Shown: piece after piece, positions 1-9,134 of the stretch
How the letters are laid out: the number at the start of each line of letters is the position of its first letter
Numbering within the stretch: the stretch's first letter is position 1
From: Roseovarius sp. UBA6167
Lineage (GTDB): Bacteria > Pseudomonadota > Alphaproteobacteria > Rhodobacterales > Rhodobacteraceae
NCBI GenBank assembly: GCA_002428225.1
Contig: DIUD01000030.1
Location: forward strand, 1-31,923
Direction of reading: 5' to 3'
Length of the DNA: 31,923 nucleotides
Program-made: the position numbers and the translations under genes
Notes under the pieces: model-generated
Database searches by the model: none
What the model saw: only the letters and a program-made list of their open reading frames with translations
What the model was told of the DNA's origin: nothing

Positions 1-1617
1 ACGCTGAACGTCAACAGGCCCTAGGAAAGCCTAGTCGGCGACGGCACCGTGCGGCGCATGGTGCTGAGCGTGGCCGAGGTCAACGCGGCCTTTGCCGGCC
101 TGGGCGATCCGCGCGCCCTCGACGCCCCCGAGGAGGGGCCGGAGACCGACAATTTCATCGAGCTTTACACCACCTTGCCCAGCATCCCCGCCATCGGGCG
201 CGCGCTGCTCTTGGAACGCGAATACGACACCATGCGAGATTGGGCGGGCGAGGGCGATCATGTGCTGATGCTGATGGGGCTGGGGCGCTATTCCTTCAAG
301 GGATCGGGTTATGTGCGTGGCGGTCTTTTCGACCGTATCCAGCTTATCCAGGGCGATATGGCGCTACGGTTCCGCGACCGCGATCACCGGCGGGTGGGCG
401 ACCTGACCGCCCCCGGCGCGCCGCGCTTTCGTGAGCAGGACATGTTCCGCATCCCCGCCGACAGCGGCTTTGACCCGGCGCGGCCCTGGCGGCTGCAACT
501 TCTGGTTGGCCGCAATGTGGGTGCGCTGGAACGGGTCTATACCACCTTCGAAAGCGGCTGGCAGCCGCCCGCGCATCTGTTGCGCGACCTGCCGCAAGCC
601 GCGACGCCCGCGCCGCTGGCCTTTGAGCAAGACGAAAACGCCGCCATGACCGCGCTCTGGCAGCGCATCTGGCGCGACAAGTCGGTTGAAATCGCCGGTC
701 TCGGCGCGATGCTGCTGGTGCTCACCGGCGCGTTCTTCTTCCAGACCTATGTCACCGTGTCGGAACGCGCCTTCTACCGGTTCCGCATGGGCTTTCTGGT
801 GCTCACGCTGGTGTTCCTCGGCTGGTATGCCAATGCGCAACTGTCGGTCGTGAACATCATGGCGCTGGCGTCCTCGCTCAAGGAAGGGTTCACCTGGTCG
901 GCCTTCATGCTTGATCCGCTGACCTTCATCCTGTGGTTCTCGGTCGCGGCCTCGCTGATCTTCTGGGGGCGCGGCGCCTATTGCGGCTGGCTGTGCCCGT
1001 TCGGCGCGTTGCAAGAGCTGACCAACCAGATCGCGCGACGGTTGCGGGTGCCGCAATGGACCCTGCCCTGGGGCCTGCACGAGCGGCTCTGGGCGGTAAA
1101 GTACATCCTCTTTCTGGGTCTTTTCGGCGTCTCGCTCGCCTCCATCGAACAGGCCGAGACGCTGGCCGAGGTAGAGCCGTTCAAGACCGCCATCGTGCTC
1201 AAGTTCGACCGCGCCTGGCCTTTCGTCCTTTATGCGTTGGTGCTGCTTGGCGCGGGGCTTTTCGTCGAACGGTTCTATTGCCGCTATCTCTGCCCGCTTG
1301 GCGGCGCGCTGGCGATCCCGGCGAGGATGCGCATGTTCGACTGGCTGCGGCGCTACCGCGAATGCGGCAACCCGTGCCAGACCTGCGCCAACGAATGTTT
1401 CGTGCAGGCGATCCACCCCACCGGCGAGATCAACCCCAACGAATGCCTGAACTGCCTGCATTGCCAGGTGCTGTATCAGTCCCAAGACAGATGCCCGGTC
1501 GTCATCAAGCGGCTCAAGCGCCGCGCCGCCACCTCTGAGAGCGCGGCAGGTGCGGCCCGGGTGCTGACCAATCACCCAAACCTTCCAAACCTCAAGAAAG
1601 GAACGGACCATGTCTGA
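1..1617 (+). CDS. nosR: NosR, membrane flavo-iron-sulfur regulator/electron donor for N2O reductase (5' partial)
   Basis: NosR passes electrons from the quinol pool towards periplasmic N2O reductase and is needed for nos expression. The window holds only the C-terminal three quarters. From the GTG at 49 the reading frame has the end of the periplasmic FMN-binding region (LVGDGTVRR, RYSFKGSGYVRGG), then hydrophobic segments starting near residue 213. Two polyferredoxin-type motifs follow, CGWLCPFGALQEL (about 310) and YCRYLCPLGG (about 408), then a cytoplasmic ferredoxin-like tail with CGNPCQTC (about 438) and CLNCLHC (about 465). NosR-like sequence also continues upstream of 49 in the same frame (ESLVGDG from base 25), but codon 22-24 is TAG where the family usually has Trp. 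The gene may therefore be disrupted, or the first bases may be unreliable. It overlaps nosZ by 8 bp. Family assignment is very secure; integrity of the 5' part is not. Confidence 0.93.
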
Positions 1618-3520
1618 CACAACCCTGAAATCCGGCATCAGCCGCCGGGGCCTGCTGGGGGCCACAGCGGGCACCGCCGCGCTTGGCACCATGGGGGGCG
1701 CGGCTCTGCTTGGCGGGGCAGGCCCCGTGCGCGCGGCAACGGGTGCCGCAAGCGTCGCACCCGGCGAGCTTGACGAATATTACGGCTTCTGGTCCTCGGG
1801 CCAGAGCGGCGAAATGCGCATCCTCGGCATCCCCTCGATGCGCGAATTCATGCGCGTGCCCGTATTCAACCGCTGCTCGGCCACCGGCTGGGGCGCGACC
1901 AACGAGTCGATCGCCATTCACCGCGAGCGGATGACCGACCAGACCAAGGCATTCCTTGCCGCCAACGGCAAGCAGGTCCACGACAACGGCGACCTGCACC
2001 ACGTCCACATGTCCTTTACCGAGGGCAAGTATGACGGGCGCTTCCTGTTCATGAACGACAAGGCCAATACCCGCGTCGCGCGCGTGCGCTGCGACATCAT
2101 GAAATGCGACAAGATCACCGAGATCCCCAACGCCAAGGCGATCCACGGCCTGCGTCCGCAGAAATGGCCGCGCACCAACTATGTCTTTGCCAATGGCGAG
2201 GACGAGACGCCCATCGTCAACGACGGCCGGATCCTCGACGATCCGTCGCAATATGTTAACTACTACACCGCCCTCAATGCCGACACGATGGAGGTCGCCT
2301 GGCAGGTGATGGTCTCGGGCAACCTCGACAACACCGACGCCGATTACGAGGGCAAATGGGCCTTTTCCACCTCCTACAACTCGGAGATGGGCATGAACCT
2401 CGGCGAGATGACCGAATCCGACCTCGATCACGTCGTCATCTTCAACCTTGCCGAGATCGAGGCGGGCATCGCCGCGGGCGATTACGAGGTCAAGAACGGC
2501 GTCAAGGTGATCGACGGGCGCAAGGGGCGGAACAAGAATTATACCCGCTATATCCCGATCCCCAACAACCCGCATGGCTGCAACATGGCCCCCGACAAGA
2601 TCCACCTGTGCATCGCCGGCAAGCTCTCGCCGACGGTCTCGGTGATCGACGTGCGCAAGCTCGATGCGCTGTTCGAGAGCGATATCGACCCGCGCAGTGC
2701 CGTGGTGGCAGAGCCGGAACTGGGCCTCGGGCCGCTCCACACCGCGTTTGACGGCAAGGGCAACGCCTATACCACCCTCTTTCTCGACAGCCAGATCGTG
2801 TTCTGGAACATCGAGCGCGCGATCCGCGCCTATAACGGCGAGGACGTGAACCCGATCATCTCCAAGACGGACGTGCACTACCAGCCCGGCCACAACTCGA
2901 CCTCGATGGGCGAGACGCTGGAGGCAGACGGAAAATACTTCATCTCGATGAACAAGTTTTCCAAGGACCGCTTTCTCAACGTCGGCCCGCTCAAGCCCGA
3001 GAACGAGCAGCTTTTCGTCATCAATGGCGACAAGCTGGACCTGGCCCATGACGGCCCCACCTTCGCCGAGCCGCACGATTCGATCATCGTGCACCGCTCG
3101 GTGGTCAATCCTCTGCACGTCTATGACCGAAACGACCCCACATGGGCCGCGACGCGCTCACAGGCCGAGGCCGATGGCGTCGATATCGACGACTGGATGG
3201 ATACGGTGATCCGCGATGGCAACAAGGTGCGCGTCTACATGTCGAGCCAGGCGCCCAGTTTCTCGATGGAGAGCTTCACTGTCCGCCAGGATGACGAGGT
3301 GACGGTCATCATCACCAACCTTGACGATATCGAGGATCTGACCCACGGCTTTACCTTGGGCGATCACGGCGTGGCCATGGAGATCAGCCCGAACCAGACC
3401 GCTTCGATCACGTTCAAGGCGACGAAACCCGGCGTTTACTGGTATTATTGCCAGTGGTTCTGCCACGCGCTCCACATGGAGATGCGCGGCCGGATGTTTG
3501 TCGAGCCGAGAGGCGCCTGA
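1610..3520 (+). CDS. nosZ: Nitrous-oxide reductase NosZ, clade I, Tat-exported
   Basis: NosZ catalyses the last step of denitrification, N2O to N2, in the periplasm. The 636-aa product begins with a twin-arginine signal (SRRGLLG, followed by a long hydrophobic stretch ending near residue 43), which indicates folded export with copper and clade I membership. All seven CuZ histidine positions can be read: H130 and H131 (DLHHVH), H179 (HGLR), H322 (NPHGC), H377 (GPLHT), H428 (GHNS) and H489 (EPHD). The C-terminal cupredoxin domain carries CuA ligands H579 (THGF) and C614, W616, C618, H622 and M625 in CQWFCHALHMEM. Length is usual for the family. The start is the ATG at 1610, preceded by AAGAAAGGA, and it overlaps the nosR stop, so translation is probably coupled. 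Every key residue is present, so the enzyme should be active. Confidence 0.98.
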   Translation: MSDTTLKSGISRRGLLGATAGTAALGTMGGAALLGGAGPVRAATGAASVAPGELDEYYGFWSSGQSGEMRILGIPSMREFMRVPVFNRCSATGWGATNESIAIHRERMTDQTKAFLAANGKQVHDNGDLHHVHMSFTEGKYDGRFLFMNDKANTRVARVRCDIMKCDKITEIPNAKAIHGLRPQKWPRTNYVFANGEDETPIVNDGRILDDPSQYVNYYTALNADTMEVAWQVMVSGNLDNTDADYEGKWAFSTSYNSEMGMNLGEMTESDLDHVVIFNLAEIEAGIAAGDYEVKNGVKVIDGRKGRNKNYTRYIPIPNNPHGCNMAPDKIHLCIAGKLSPTVSVIDVRKLDALFESDIDPRSAVVAEPELGLGPLHTAFDGKGNAYTTLFLDSQIVFWNIERAIRAYNGEDVNPIISKTDVHYQPGHNSTSMGETLEADGKYFISMNKFSKDRFLNVGPLKPENEQLFVINGDKLDLAHDGPTFAEPHDSIIVHRSVVNPLHVYDRNDPTWAATRSQAEADGVDIDDWMDTVIRDGNKVRVYMSSQAPSFSMESFTVRQDDEVTVIITNLDDIEDLTHGFTLGDHGVAMEISPNQTASITFKATKPGVYWYYCQWFCHALHMEMRGRMFVEPRGA

Positions 3521-3522
3521 GC

Positions 3523-4845
3523 ATGATCCTGCGCGCCCTCATCTGTGTCGTGCTCGCGGCGCTGCCCCTCTGGGCGGCGGCGCAGGAGCGCGTGGCGGTG
3601 GGGGCGTTGCAGGAGATGCTTGAGCACGCCGCGCCCGGCGCGCATCTGATCCTTGCGCGGGGCCGCCATGACGGCCCGGCGCTCCTCGACCGTCCCCTGA
3701 CGCTTGAGGGCGAGGCGGGGGCGGCCATTATCGGCAACGGCCAAGGGTCGGTCATCACCGTGACTGCGCCCGATGTGACCATCCGGGGGCTGGCGATTTC
3801 GGGCTCCGGACAGGACGGCGCGGAAATCGATTCCGGCATCCGCCTGCTCAAGGGGGCCAGCCGCGCGCTGGTCGAGGGCAATCACCTGACCGGCAATCTG
3901 CACGGCATCGACATTCACGGGGCGCGCGACGCGGTGGTGCGCGGCAATACCGTGATCGGCAGCGATTTCCACCGGGTCAACGACCGCGGCAACGGCATCT
4001 ATGTCTGGAACGCCCCCGGCGCGGTGGTGATCGGCAACGATATCCGGCTGGGGCGCGACGGCATCTTTTCCAACGCCTCGCGCCGTAACGTGTTTAGCGA
4101 CAACATCTTCCGCGACCTGCGCTTTGCCATCCATTTCATGTATACCAACGACACCGAGATCAGCGGCAATATCAGCATCGGCAACACGCTGGGCTATGCG
4201 CTGATGTTCTCGGACCGGATCACCGTGCGCGACAATCTCTCGCTCGGCGACCGCACCCATGGCTTCATGCTCAACTATGCCAACAGCGCCGATGTGACCG
4301 GCAATCTCGTGCGCGGCGGCACCCATGAGAAATGCACCTTCATCTACAACGCCCACAAGAACCTGATCGCGGGCAACCGCTTCGAGGGCTGCGAGATCGG
4401 GATTCACTTCACCGCCGGGTCCGAGCGCAACGCGATCACCGGCAACGCCTTTGTCGGCAACCGCACGCAGGTCAAATACGTGGGCACCCGCGACGTGGAA
4501 TGGAGCCTCGACGGGCGCGGCAATTACTGGTCGGACCACCCCGCCTTCGATCTTGACGGCGACAGCCGCGCCGATGGCCCGTTCCGCCCCAACGATCTGA
4601 TGGACCATATCCTGTGGTCGCAACCCGCCGCCAAGCTGCTTCTGGGCGCGCCGGTGGTGCAGCTTCTGCGCTGGTCGCAGGCGGCGTTTCCGGCGGTGCT
4701 TCCGGGCGGCGTGGTGGACAGTCACCCGCTCATGGCCCCGGTGAACATCCCCGTCCCCGAGGCGCTTTTGCCCGACGAGGCGCGCGCCGTGGCGCAGGCC
4801 CTCACCCAAAGGAGAGACGATGCTGACGCTCTCGCATCTCACTAA
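3523..4845 (+). CDS. nosD: NosD, periplasmic copper-site maturation protein
   Basis: NosD works with the NosFY ABC transporter to assemble the CuZ (sulfur-containing tetranuclear copper) site of NosZ. The 440-aa product starts with a Sec signal (MILRALICVVLAALPLWAAA). The body is a right-handed parallel beta-helix of the CASH/pectate-lyase type, seen as repeated GN-x-I/V turns such as VRGNTVIGS, VIGNDIRLG and ISGNISIGN across residues about 50-330. The ATG at 3523 is chosen because it lies 2 nt after the nosZ stop and begins the signal peptide; the frame is open further upstream but inside nosZ. The 3' end overlaps nosF by 26 bp. Identification rests on the repeat pattern and the position between nosZ and nosF, both standard for nos clusters. 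Confidence 0.95.
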   Translation: MILRALICVVLAALPLWAAAQERVAVGALQEMLEHAAPGAHLILARGRHDGPALLDRPLTLEGEAGAAIIGNGQGSVITVTAPDVTIRGLAISGSGQDGAEIDSGIRLLKGASRALVEGNHLTGNLHGIDIHGARDAVVRGNTVIGSDFHRVNDRGNGIYVWNAPGAVVIGNDIRLGRDGIFSNASRRNVFSDNIFRDLRFAIHFMYTNDTEISGNISIGNTLGYALMFSDRITVRDNLSLGDRTHGFMLNYANSADVTGNLVRGGTHEKCTFIYNAHKNLIAGNRFEGCEIGIHFTAGSERNAITGNAFVGNRTQVKYVGTRDVEWSLDGRGNYWSDHPAFDLDGDSRADGPFRPNDLMDHILWSQPAAKLLLGAPVVQLLRWSQAAFPAVLPGGVVDSHPLMAPVNIPVPEALLPDEARAVAQALTQRRDDADALASH

Positions 4846-5707
4846 GTGCTTCGATGGCGCGACCGCGCTCGACGATGTGTCGATGATGGTTGCCCCCGGC
4901 GAGCGCGTGGCGCTTCTGGGCCATAACGGCGCGGGCAAGTCCACGCTGATGAAGATCGTGCTGGGCCTGATCCCCCATGACGGCGGCACGGTCGAGGTTC
5001 TGGGCGCGCGGCCCGGCTCGGGTGCGGCGCGCGCGGGCGTGGCCTATCTGCCCGAGAGCGCGGCCTTTCACCCGGCGCTTTCGGGGCGGGAAACCATCGC
5101 GCATTATCTGCGCCTGCGCGGGCACCCGGCGGCGCTTGCGGGCGCGCTGCTGGATCGCGTGGGCCTCTCGGACGCCGCCGACCGGCGCATCGGCACCTAT
5201 TCCAAGGGGATGCGGCAGCGCGTCGGGCTGGCGCAGGCCCTCATCGGGCGCCCGCGCCTGATGGTGCTGGACGAGCCGACATCGGGCCTCGATCCGGTCT
5301 CGCGGCGCGGCTTCTACACCATTCTGGAGGATCTCGCCGCCGAGGGCGCGGCGATCCTGCTGTCAAGCCACGCCCTGACCGAGGTGGAGGCGCGCACCGA
5401 CCGCATGGTGATCCTCGCCCAGGGGCGGCTTATGGCCGAGGGCAGCCTGAGCGCGCTGCGCCGCGCCGCCGACCTGCCGGTGACGGTCGAGTTGACAGCC
5501 GTCAACGGCGCGCGCGCGGCCATTCTCGATGCGGTGCCGGGGGGCGAACTCTTGGGCAATCGCATCACCTATCGCTGTCGACAGGATGAGAAGATGGGCC
5601 TGTTGCGCCGCCTCAGCGCGCAAAGCGAAAGCCTTGAGGATATCGAGATGCACCCGCCCAGCCTTGAAGACCTCTACAGCCATTTCAGCCGGGGGGCCGC
5701 GCGATGA
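4820..5707 (+). CDS. nosF: NosF, ABC transporter ATP-binding protein for N2O reductase maturation
   Basis: Cytoplasmic ATPase of the NosDFY system that supports CuZ assembly, probably by exporting a sulfur species. The 295-aa product has a canonical nucleotide-binding domain: Walker A GHNGAGKST (residues 34-42, Lys40), ABC signature YSKGMRQ (about 127-133), Walker B LMVLDEP (Asp151, catalytic Glu152) and the H-loop SSHAL. About 80 residues follow as an accessory tail. The ATG at 4820 lies inside the 3' end of nosD, preceded by GGAGAG, implying translational coupling. The stop overlaps the nosY start (ATGA). The gene could be mistaken for a generic drug-type ABC ATPase, but its location settles the name. 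Confidence 0.96.
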   Translation: MLTLSHLTKCFDGATALDDVSMMVAPGERVALLGHNGAGKSTLMKIVLGLIPHDGGTVEVLGARPGSGAARAGVAYLPESAAFHPALSGRETIAHYLRLRGHPAALAGALLDRVGLSDAADRRIGTYSKGMRQRVGLAQALIGRPRLMVLDEPTSGLDPVSRRGFYTILEDLAAEGAAILLSSHALTEVEARTDRMVILAQGRLMAEGSLSALRRAADLPVTVELTAVNGARAAILDAVPGGELLGNRITYRCRQDEKMGLLRRLSAQSESLEDIEMHPPSLEDLYSHFSRGAAR

Positions 5708-6525
5708 TCCGGGTTCTTTCCATGGCGCAGACCGAGTTCCGCATCAGCCTGCGCAACCGCTGGGTGGCGGTGTCGGTGGCGATGATGGCGGTGTTCTCCA
5801 TCGTGCTCGCCGCCGCCGGATCGGCCCCGTCGGGCACGGTGGGGGTGGACCGGCTCTCGGTGACGGTGGCCTCGCTGACCTCGCTCGGGGTCTATCTGGT
5901 GCCGCTGGTGGCGCTGTTGATGAGTTTCGACGCCATCGCGGGCGAGACCGAGCGCGGCACGCTGCCCTTGCTGCTCACCTATCCGCTCAGCCGCGCCGAG
6001 GTGCTTGTCGGCAAGCTCATCGCGCATCTGGCGGTTCTGGCGCTGGCGGTGGGGGCGGGCTATGGCCTTGCCGCGCTGGCGATCTGGGTTTGGGATGCGC
6101 GCGCGGTTGCGGGGCTGCCCGCGCTCTGGCGGCTGACATGGTCCTCGGTGGTGCTGGGCGCGGTGTTTCTGGGTGCGGGCTACGCGCTCTCGGCGCTGGC
6201 GCGGCGGCCCTCGGGGGCGGCGGGGCTGGCGATCGGGCTGTGGCTCGGGGTGATCGTGCTGTGGGATCTGGGACTTCTGGCGGCGCTGGTGGCCGACAAT
6301 GGCGGCTGGTTCACAACCGATGTCTTTCCCGTAGCTCTGCTGGCCAATCCGGCGGATGCCTTCCGCCTCTACAATCTCGCCGCCTCCGAGGCCGGTGCCG
6401 CCGCCGCCGGTCTTGCCGGGGCGGCCAATGCGGTCCCGCCGGGCGCGGCGCTGGCCTCGCTGCTCTTGTGGCCGCTCGCCGCGCTTGGCCTCGCGCTCGC
6501 CGCGTTCCGAAAGGTGACCCCATGA
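5704..6525 (+). CDS. nosY: NosY, ABC transporter permease for N2O reductase maturation
   Basis: Integral membrane partner of NosF (ABC-2 type permease). The 273-aa product has about six hydrophobic segments, including WVAVSVAMMAVFSIVLAAAG near the N terminus, a cluster around residues 50-80 (SLGVYLVPLVALLMSF), and a C-terminal segment ending in LALAAF. The motif FDAIAGETERGTLPLLLTYPLSR, shortened here in meaning to the ERGTL-x-LLL-x-YP coupling region, is typical of NosY and Gld-type permeases. It overlaps nosF and nosL by 4 bp each (ATGA junctions), so NosF, NosY and NosL are probably made in fixed proportion. Confidence 0.95.
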   Translation: MIRVLSMAQTEFRISLRNRWVAVSVAMMAVFSIVLAAAGSAPSGTVGVDRLSVTVASLTSLGVYLVPLVALLMSFDAIAGETERGTLPLLLTYPLSRAEVLVGKLIAHLAVLALAVGAGYGLAALAIWVWDARAVAGLPALWRLTWSSVVLGAVFLGAGYALSALARRPSGAAGLAIGLWLGVIVLWDLGLLAALVADNGGWFTTDVFPVALLANPADAFRLYNLAASEAGAAAAGLAGAANAVPPGAALASLLLWPLAALGLALAAFRKVTP

Positions 6526-7082
6526 TCCGTCTTGCCCTCATCGCCCTTCTCGCGCTTGCCGCCTGCAAGGAAGACCGCGCCGACGCCCCGCCGCCGGTGG
6601 AACTGACCGCCGAGGCGGTTGGCCATTTCTGCCAGATGGACCTGATCGGGCATCCCGGTCCCAAGGCGCAAGTGCATCTCGACGGGCTGCCCTTTCCGCT
6701 TTTCTTCAGTCAGGTGCGCGATGCGCTGGCCTATGCGCGGATGCCCGAACAGAGCCACATCATCGCCGCCATCTATGTCAACGATCTGGGCGCGGCCCCA
6801 AGCTGGGAGGAGATGGGCGCGGAAAACTGGATCGCCGCCGGGGCCGCACATTACGTGATCGGCTCGGACCGGGCGGGCGGCATGGGCGCGCCCGAAGCGG
6901 TGCCATTCACGGATGCCGGGGCGGCGCAGGCGTTCGCCGCGCGCCATGGCGGCACGGTGACGGGGCTTGCCGATATTCCCGATGCCGCGCTGCTGGCCCC
7001 GGTGGTGGGGGCGCATGATACCCCCGCCGATGCCGATGACTTCCGCCGCCGCCTCAAGGCGCTCTCCAGAACCGAAGGATGA
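6522..7082 (+). CDS. nosL: NosL, copper chaperone lipoprotein of the nos cluster
   Basis: NosL is an outer- or inner-membrane-anchored periplasmic lipoprotein that binds Cu(I) and supplies it to apo-NosZ. The ATG at 6522 overlaps the nosY stop and opens a lipoprotein signal with lipobox LAAC (Cys15). The mature protein has the family copper-binding stretch HFCQM (Cys37, Met39) followed by GHPGPKAQ, and the downstream patch DRAGGMGAPEAVPF that resembles the second NosL half-domain. The product is 186 aa, the usual length. The frame is open far upstream inside nosF and nosY, but those parts are antiparallel reading of other genes and are excluded. It overlaps nosX by 4 bp. Confidence 0.95.
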   Translation: MIRLALIALLALAACKEDRADAPPPVELTAEAVGHFCQMDLIGHPGPKAQVHLDGLPFPLFFSQVRDALAYARMPEQSHIIAAIYVNDLGAAPSWEEMGAENWIAAGAAHYVIGSDRAGGMGAPEAVPFTDAGAAQAFAARHGGTVTGLADIPDAALLAPVVGAHDTPADADDFRRRLKALSRTEG

Positions 7083-7987
7083 CCCCGATGCAGACCCGCC
7101 GCCGCTTTCTCACCATCTGCGCCGCCCTGCCGGTGGCGCTGGCCGCGCGCGGGGCCGGAGCCGCGCCCACATCCGTCCATCGGGGGCAGGCCATGGGGGC
7201 CGCCGTCACGCTGCACCTGCGCCACCCGGAAGGCGCGCGCCTTGCCGCTCTGGCGCTGGCCGAGATTGCGCGGCTCGAACGCCTCTTCAGCCTGTATCTG
7301 GCCGGATCGGCGCTGGTGCGGCTCAATACCTCGGGGCGGATTGACGCGCCGCCGCCCGAGATGCTCGAAATCCTGAGCCTCTGCAACGCGGTCCACCGCG
7401 CCAGCGGCGGGCGCTTCGATCCGACGGTGCAGCCGCTCTGGGCGACGCTGGCGCGCGCCCATGCCGCAGGCCACCCCGCCGATCCCGCGCAGATCGCTCA
7501 GGCGCGCGCGCTTGTCGGCTGGCCGCGGGTCTCGGTGACGCCCGCTTTGATCACGCTCGAACCGGGCATGGCGCTCACGCTCAACGGGGTCGCGCAGGGC
7601 TATGTCGCCGATCGCGTCGCGGCGATACTGCGCGCCGAGGGGCTGGCGCTTGGCCTCATCGACACCGGCGAGATCGCCGCCATCGGCACGGGTTGGCCGG
7701 TGCGGATCGAGGACGGCCCGCGCCTCAGCCTCGGCAACGAGGCGCTGGCCACCTCGGGGCTGTTCGGCACGCTAATAGACCGGGACGGACGGCAGGGCCA
7801 TATCCTGTCGCCGCACGGCGCGGACCGCCCCGCGCCATGGGCGCGCATCTCGATTGCCGCCCCGCGCGCGGCGGTGGCCGATGCGCTCTCGACCGCTGCC
7901 TGCCTGATGCCGGATGCGGCGCATCTGGCGCGGCTCGTCGCTCAATTCCCCAACGCGCGCGTGGTGCATGTGGGTCCGCGGGCCTGA
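7079..7987 (+). CDS. nosX: NosX, ApbE-type FAD:protein FMN transferase
   Basis: NosX belongs to the ApbE family and is known to flavinylate NosR, attaching FMN in the periplasm. The 302-aa product begins with a Tat-like signal (TRRRFLT followed by a hydrophobic run to about residue 28), consistent with periplasmic action. ApbE landmarks are QAMGAAVTLHL (the MGT-x-V region), GGRFDPTVQPLW, LTLNGVAQGYVADR (the usual GGIAKGYAVD nucleotide-binding loop) and LIDTGEIAAIG. Two starts are possible, 7079 (overlapping the nosL stop) and 7088 (better spaced from AACCGAAGG). Its place as the last gene of nosRZDFYLX is typical of alphaproteobacteria. Confidence 0.93.
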   Translation: MTPMQTRRRFLTICAALPVALAARGAGAAPTSVHRGQAMGAAVTLHLRHPEGARLAALALAEIARLERLFSLYLAGSALVRLNTSGRIDAPPPEMLEILSLCNAVHRASGGRFDPTVQPLWATLARAHAAGHPADPAQIAQARALVGWPRVSVTPALITLEPGMALTLNGVAQGYVADRVAAILRAEGLALGLIDTGEIAAIGTGWPVRIEDGPRLSLGNEALATSGLFGTLIDRDGRQGHILSPHGADRPAPWARISIAAPRAAVADALSTAACLMPDAAHLARLVAQFPNARVVHVGPRA

Positions 7988-8002
7988 CAGGAGCAAAGAG
8001 CC

Positions 8003-8021
8003 GGTTCGCCTTGCCCGAACC
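8003..8021 (+). terminator. Possible weak hairpin downstream of nosX
   Basis: A perfect 6-bp stem GGTTCG/CGAACC with a 7-nt loop begins 16 nt after the nosX stop. No T-run follows, so it would be at best a weak or factor-assisted terminator between the nos operon and the next transcription unit. It may be coincidental in GC-rich DNA. Confidence 0.25.
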
Positions 8022-8096
8022 TCAACGCCACCCGCGCACCTCCAACCGATGGAGCGCGTGACCACCAGCCGGCAGCGGGGTTTCTCCGTATGAATT

Positions 8097-8112
8097 ATGA
8101 TTCGACAGTCAT
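8097..8112. promoter_or_regulatory. Operator-like inverted repeat, site 1 of 3 (ATGAYT-N4-AGTCAT)
   Basis: The site reads ATGATT-CGAC-AGTCAT and shares its half-sites and exact spacing with 15717-15732 and 17512-17527. Each copy stands just upstream of one transcription unit of the catabolic locus. This one ends 5 bp before a good -35 box. The likely binding protein is the TetR regulator at 14941-15615, by inference from location only. Confidence 0.65.
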
Positions 8113-8117
8113 TTACG

Positions 8118-8146
8118 TTGACGCCCCGTTCCGCCTTTGGCATGAT
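8118..8146 (+). promoter_or_regulatory. Predicted sigma70-type promoter of the dehydrogenase operon
   Basis: TTGACG at 8118-8123 and CATGAT at 8141-8146 are separated by 17 bp. The predicted start of transcription near 8153 gives a very short leader ahead of the Shine-Dalgarno AAGGAGA (8158-8164) and the ATG at 8172. The operator-like repeat at 8097-8112 lies immediately upstream. Confidence 0.55.
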
Positions 8147-8171
8147 CGCCGTCAATAGAAGGAGACTCCCC

Positions 8172-9131
8172 ATGAAACTCGAGGAACTGGCGAGGCTTTA
8201 TCGCCAGATGCTGGTGATCCGCCGCGCGGAGGAGCGGCTGCAGAAGCTGTTCGCGGATGGTCTTGTGCCGGGGTTCCTGCATCTGTCGATCGGGCAGGAA
8301 GCGGTGCCGGTCGGCGTATCGCAGACCCTGACGGATCGCGATACCGTGTCTTCGAACCACCGCGGGCACGGGCATACGCTGGCCAAGGGCGTGGATCTGA
8401 ACGGGTTCTTTGCGGAAATCCTCGGCAAGGCGACGGGCCTGTGCAAGGGGCGCGGCGGCTCCATGCATGTGGCGGATCTGGGCAAGGGGATGCTGGGTGC
8501 CAACGGCATCGTGGGGGCCGGCCTGCCGATCACGACCGGCAGCGCGCTGGCCCACAGGATGCAGGGTCAGGGGCATGTCGCGGTGGTCTATTTCGGCGAT
8601 GGCGCGCTGGCGGAAGGCGTGCTGCATGAATGCCTCAACATCGCCGCGCTGTGGAACCTGCCGATCCTTTTTGTCTGCGAAAACAACGGCTGGTCCGAAT
8701 TCAGCCCGACCGAACGGCAATTGGCGACAAGCCTCGACAAGCTGGCCAGGGCCTTTGGCATAAAATACACCGCCGTTGACGGCAATGTGGTCGCCGATGT
8801 GGCGACCGCATCGGCGCGGCTGGTCAAGGCCATGCGCAAAACCCCCGCGCCGGCGGTTCTGGAATGCAGCACCACGCGGGTGCGCGGCCATTTCGAAGGC
8901 GACCGGCAGGATTACCGCGATCCCGCCGAAATCACCGCCCTCTCCGAACGCGACCCGATACGCCAGTGCGCTGCGGCCATGGTGCATGCGGGCGCCACCC
9001 CGGAGATGCTGGACGAGATCGCCAATGCCGTGGAGGCCGAAATCGAGGCCGCCGCACAGGCCGCGCTCGACGCCCCCCTGCCGCGCAGCGAGGATATCCT
9101 TGCCGACGTCTATACATCAGTGAAGGTCTGA
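8172..9131 (+). CDS. 2-oxoacid/acetoin-type dehydrogenase E1 alpha subunit
   Basis: Thiamine-diphosphate subunit of a multienzyme dehydrogenase that decarboxylates a 2-oxoacid, or cleaves an acyloin/diketone, and passes the acyl group to lipoylated E2. The 319-aa product has the compact AcoA/PdhA architecture: HLSIGQEAVPVG, the HRGHGH loop (about residue 60), GRGGSMH, and the TPP-binding motif from GDG (142-144) to ENN (170-172). The ATG at 8172 is chosen because of the strong AAGGAGA 7 nt upstream; the frame is open for 25 codons more but only through the promoter. The E1 beta gene starts 3 nt after the stop. Sequence alone does not separate acetoin, pyruvate and branched-chain 2-oxoacid dehydrogenases. 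The length and local motifs look closest to acetoin dehydrogenase, while the gene neighbourhood argues for acyl-CoA chemistry. Confidence 0.9.
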   Translation: MKLEELARLYRQMLVIRRAEERLQKLFADGLVPGFLHLSIGQEAVPVGVSQTLTDRDTVSSNHRGHGHTLAKGVDLNGFFAEILGKATGLCKGRGGSMHVADLGKGMLGANGIVGAGLPITTGSALAHRMQGQGHVAVVYFGDGALAEGVLHECLNIAALWNLPILFVCENNGWSEFSPTERQLATSLDKLARAFGIKYTAVDGNVVADVATASARLVKAMRKTPAPAVLECSTTRVRGHFEGDRQDYRDPAEITALSERDPIRQCAAAMVHAGATPEMLDEIANAVEAEIEAAAQAALDAPLPRSEDILADVYTSVKV

Positions 9132-9134
9132 GCG

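Noticed and set aside
1592..3118. Long open frame on the minus strand opposite nosZ (about 508 codons); similar ones lie opposite nosD, the E1 beta/hydratase genes, E2 and the TRAP region
   Set aside because: They are antisense mirrors of well-identified genes in GC-rich DNA, have no Shine-Dalgarno or family motifs, and consist of low-complexity His/Arg/Gly/Ala-rich translations.
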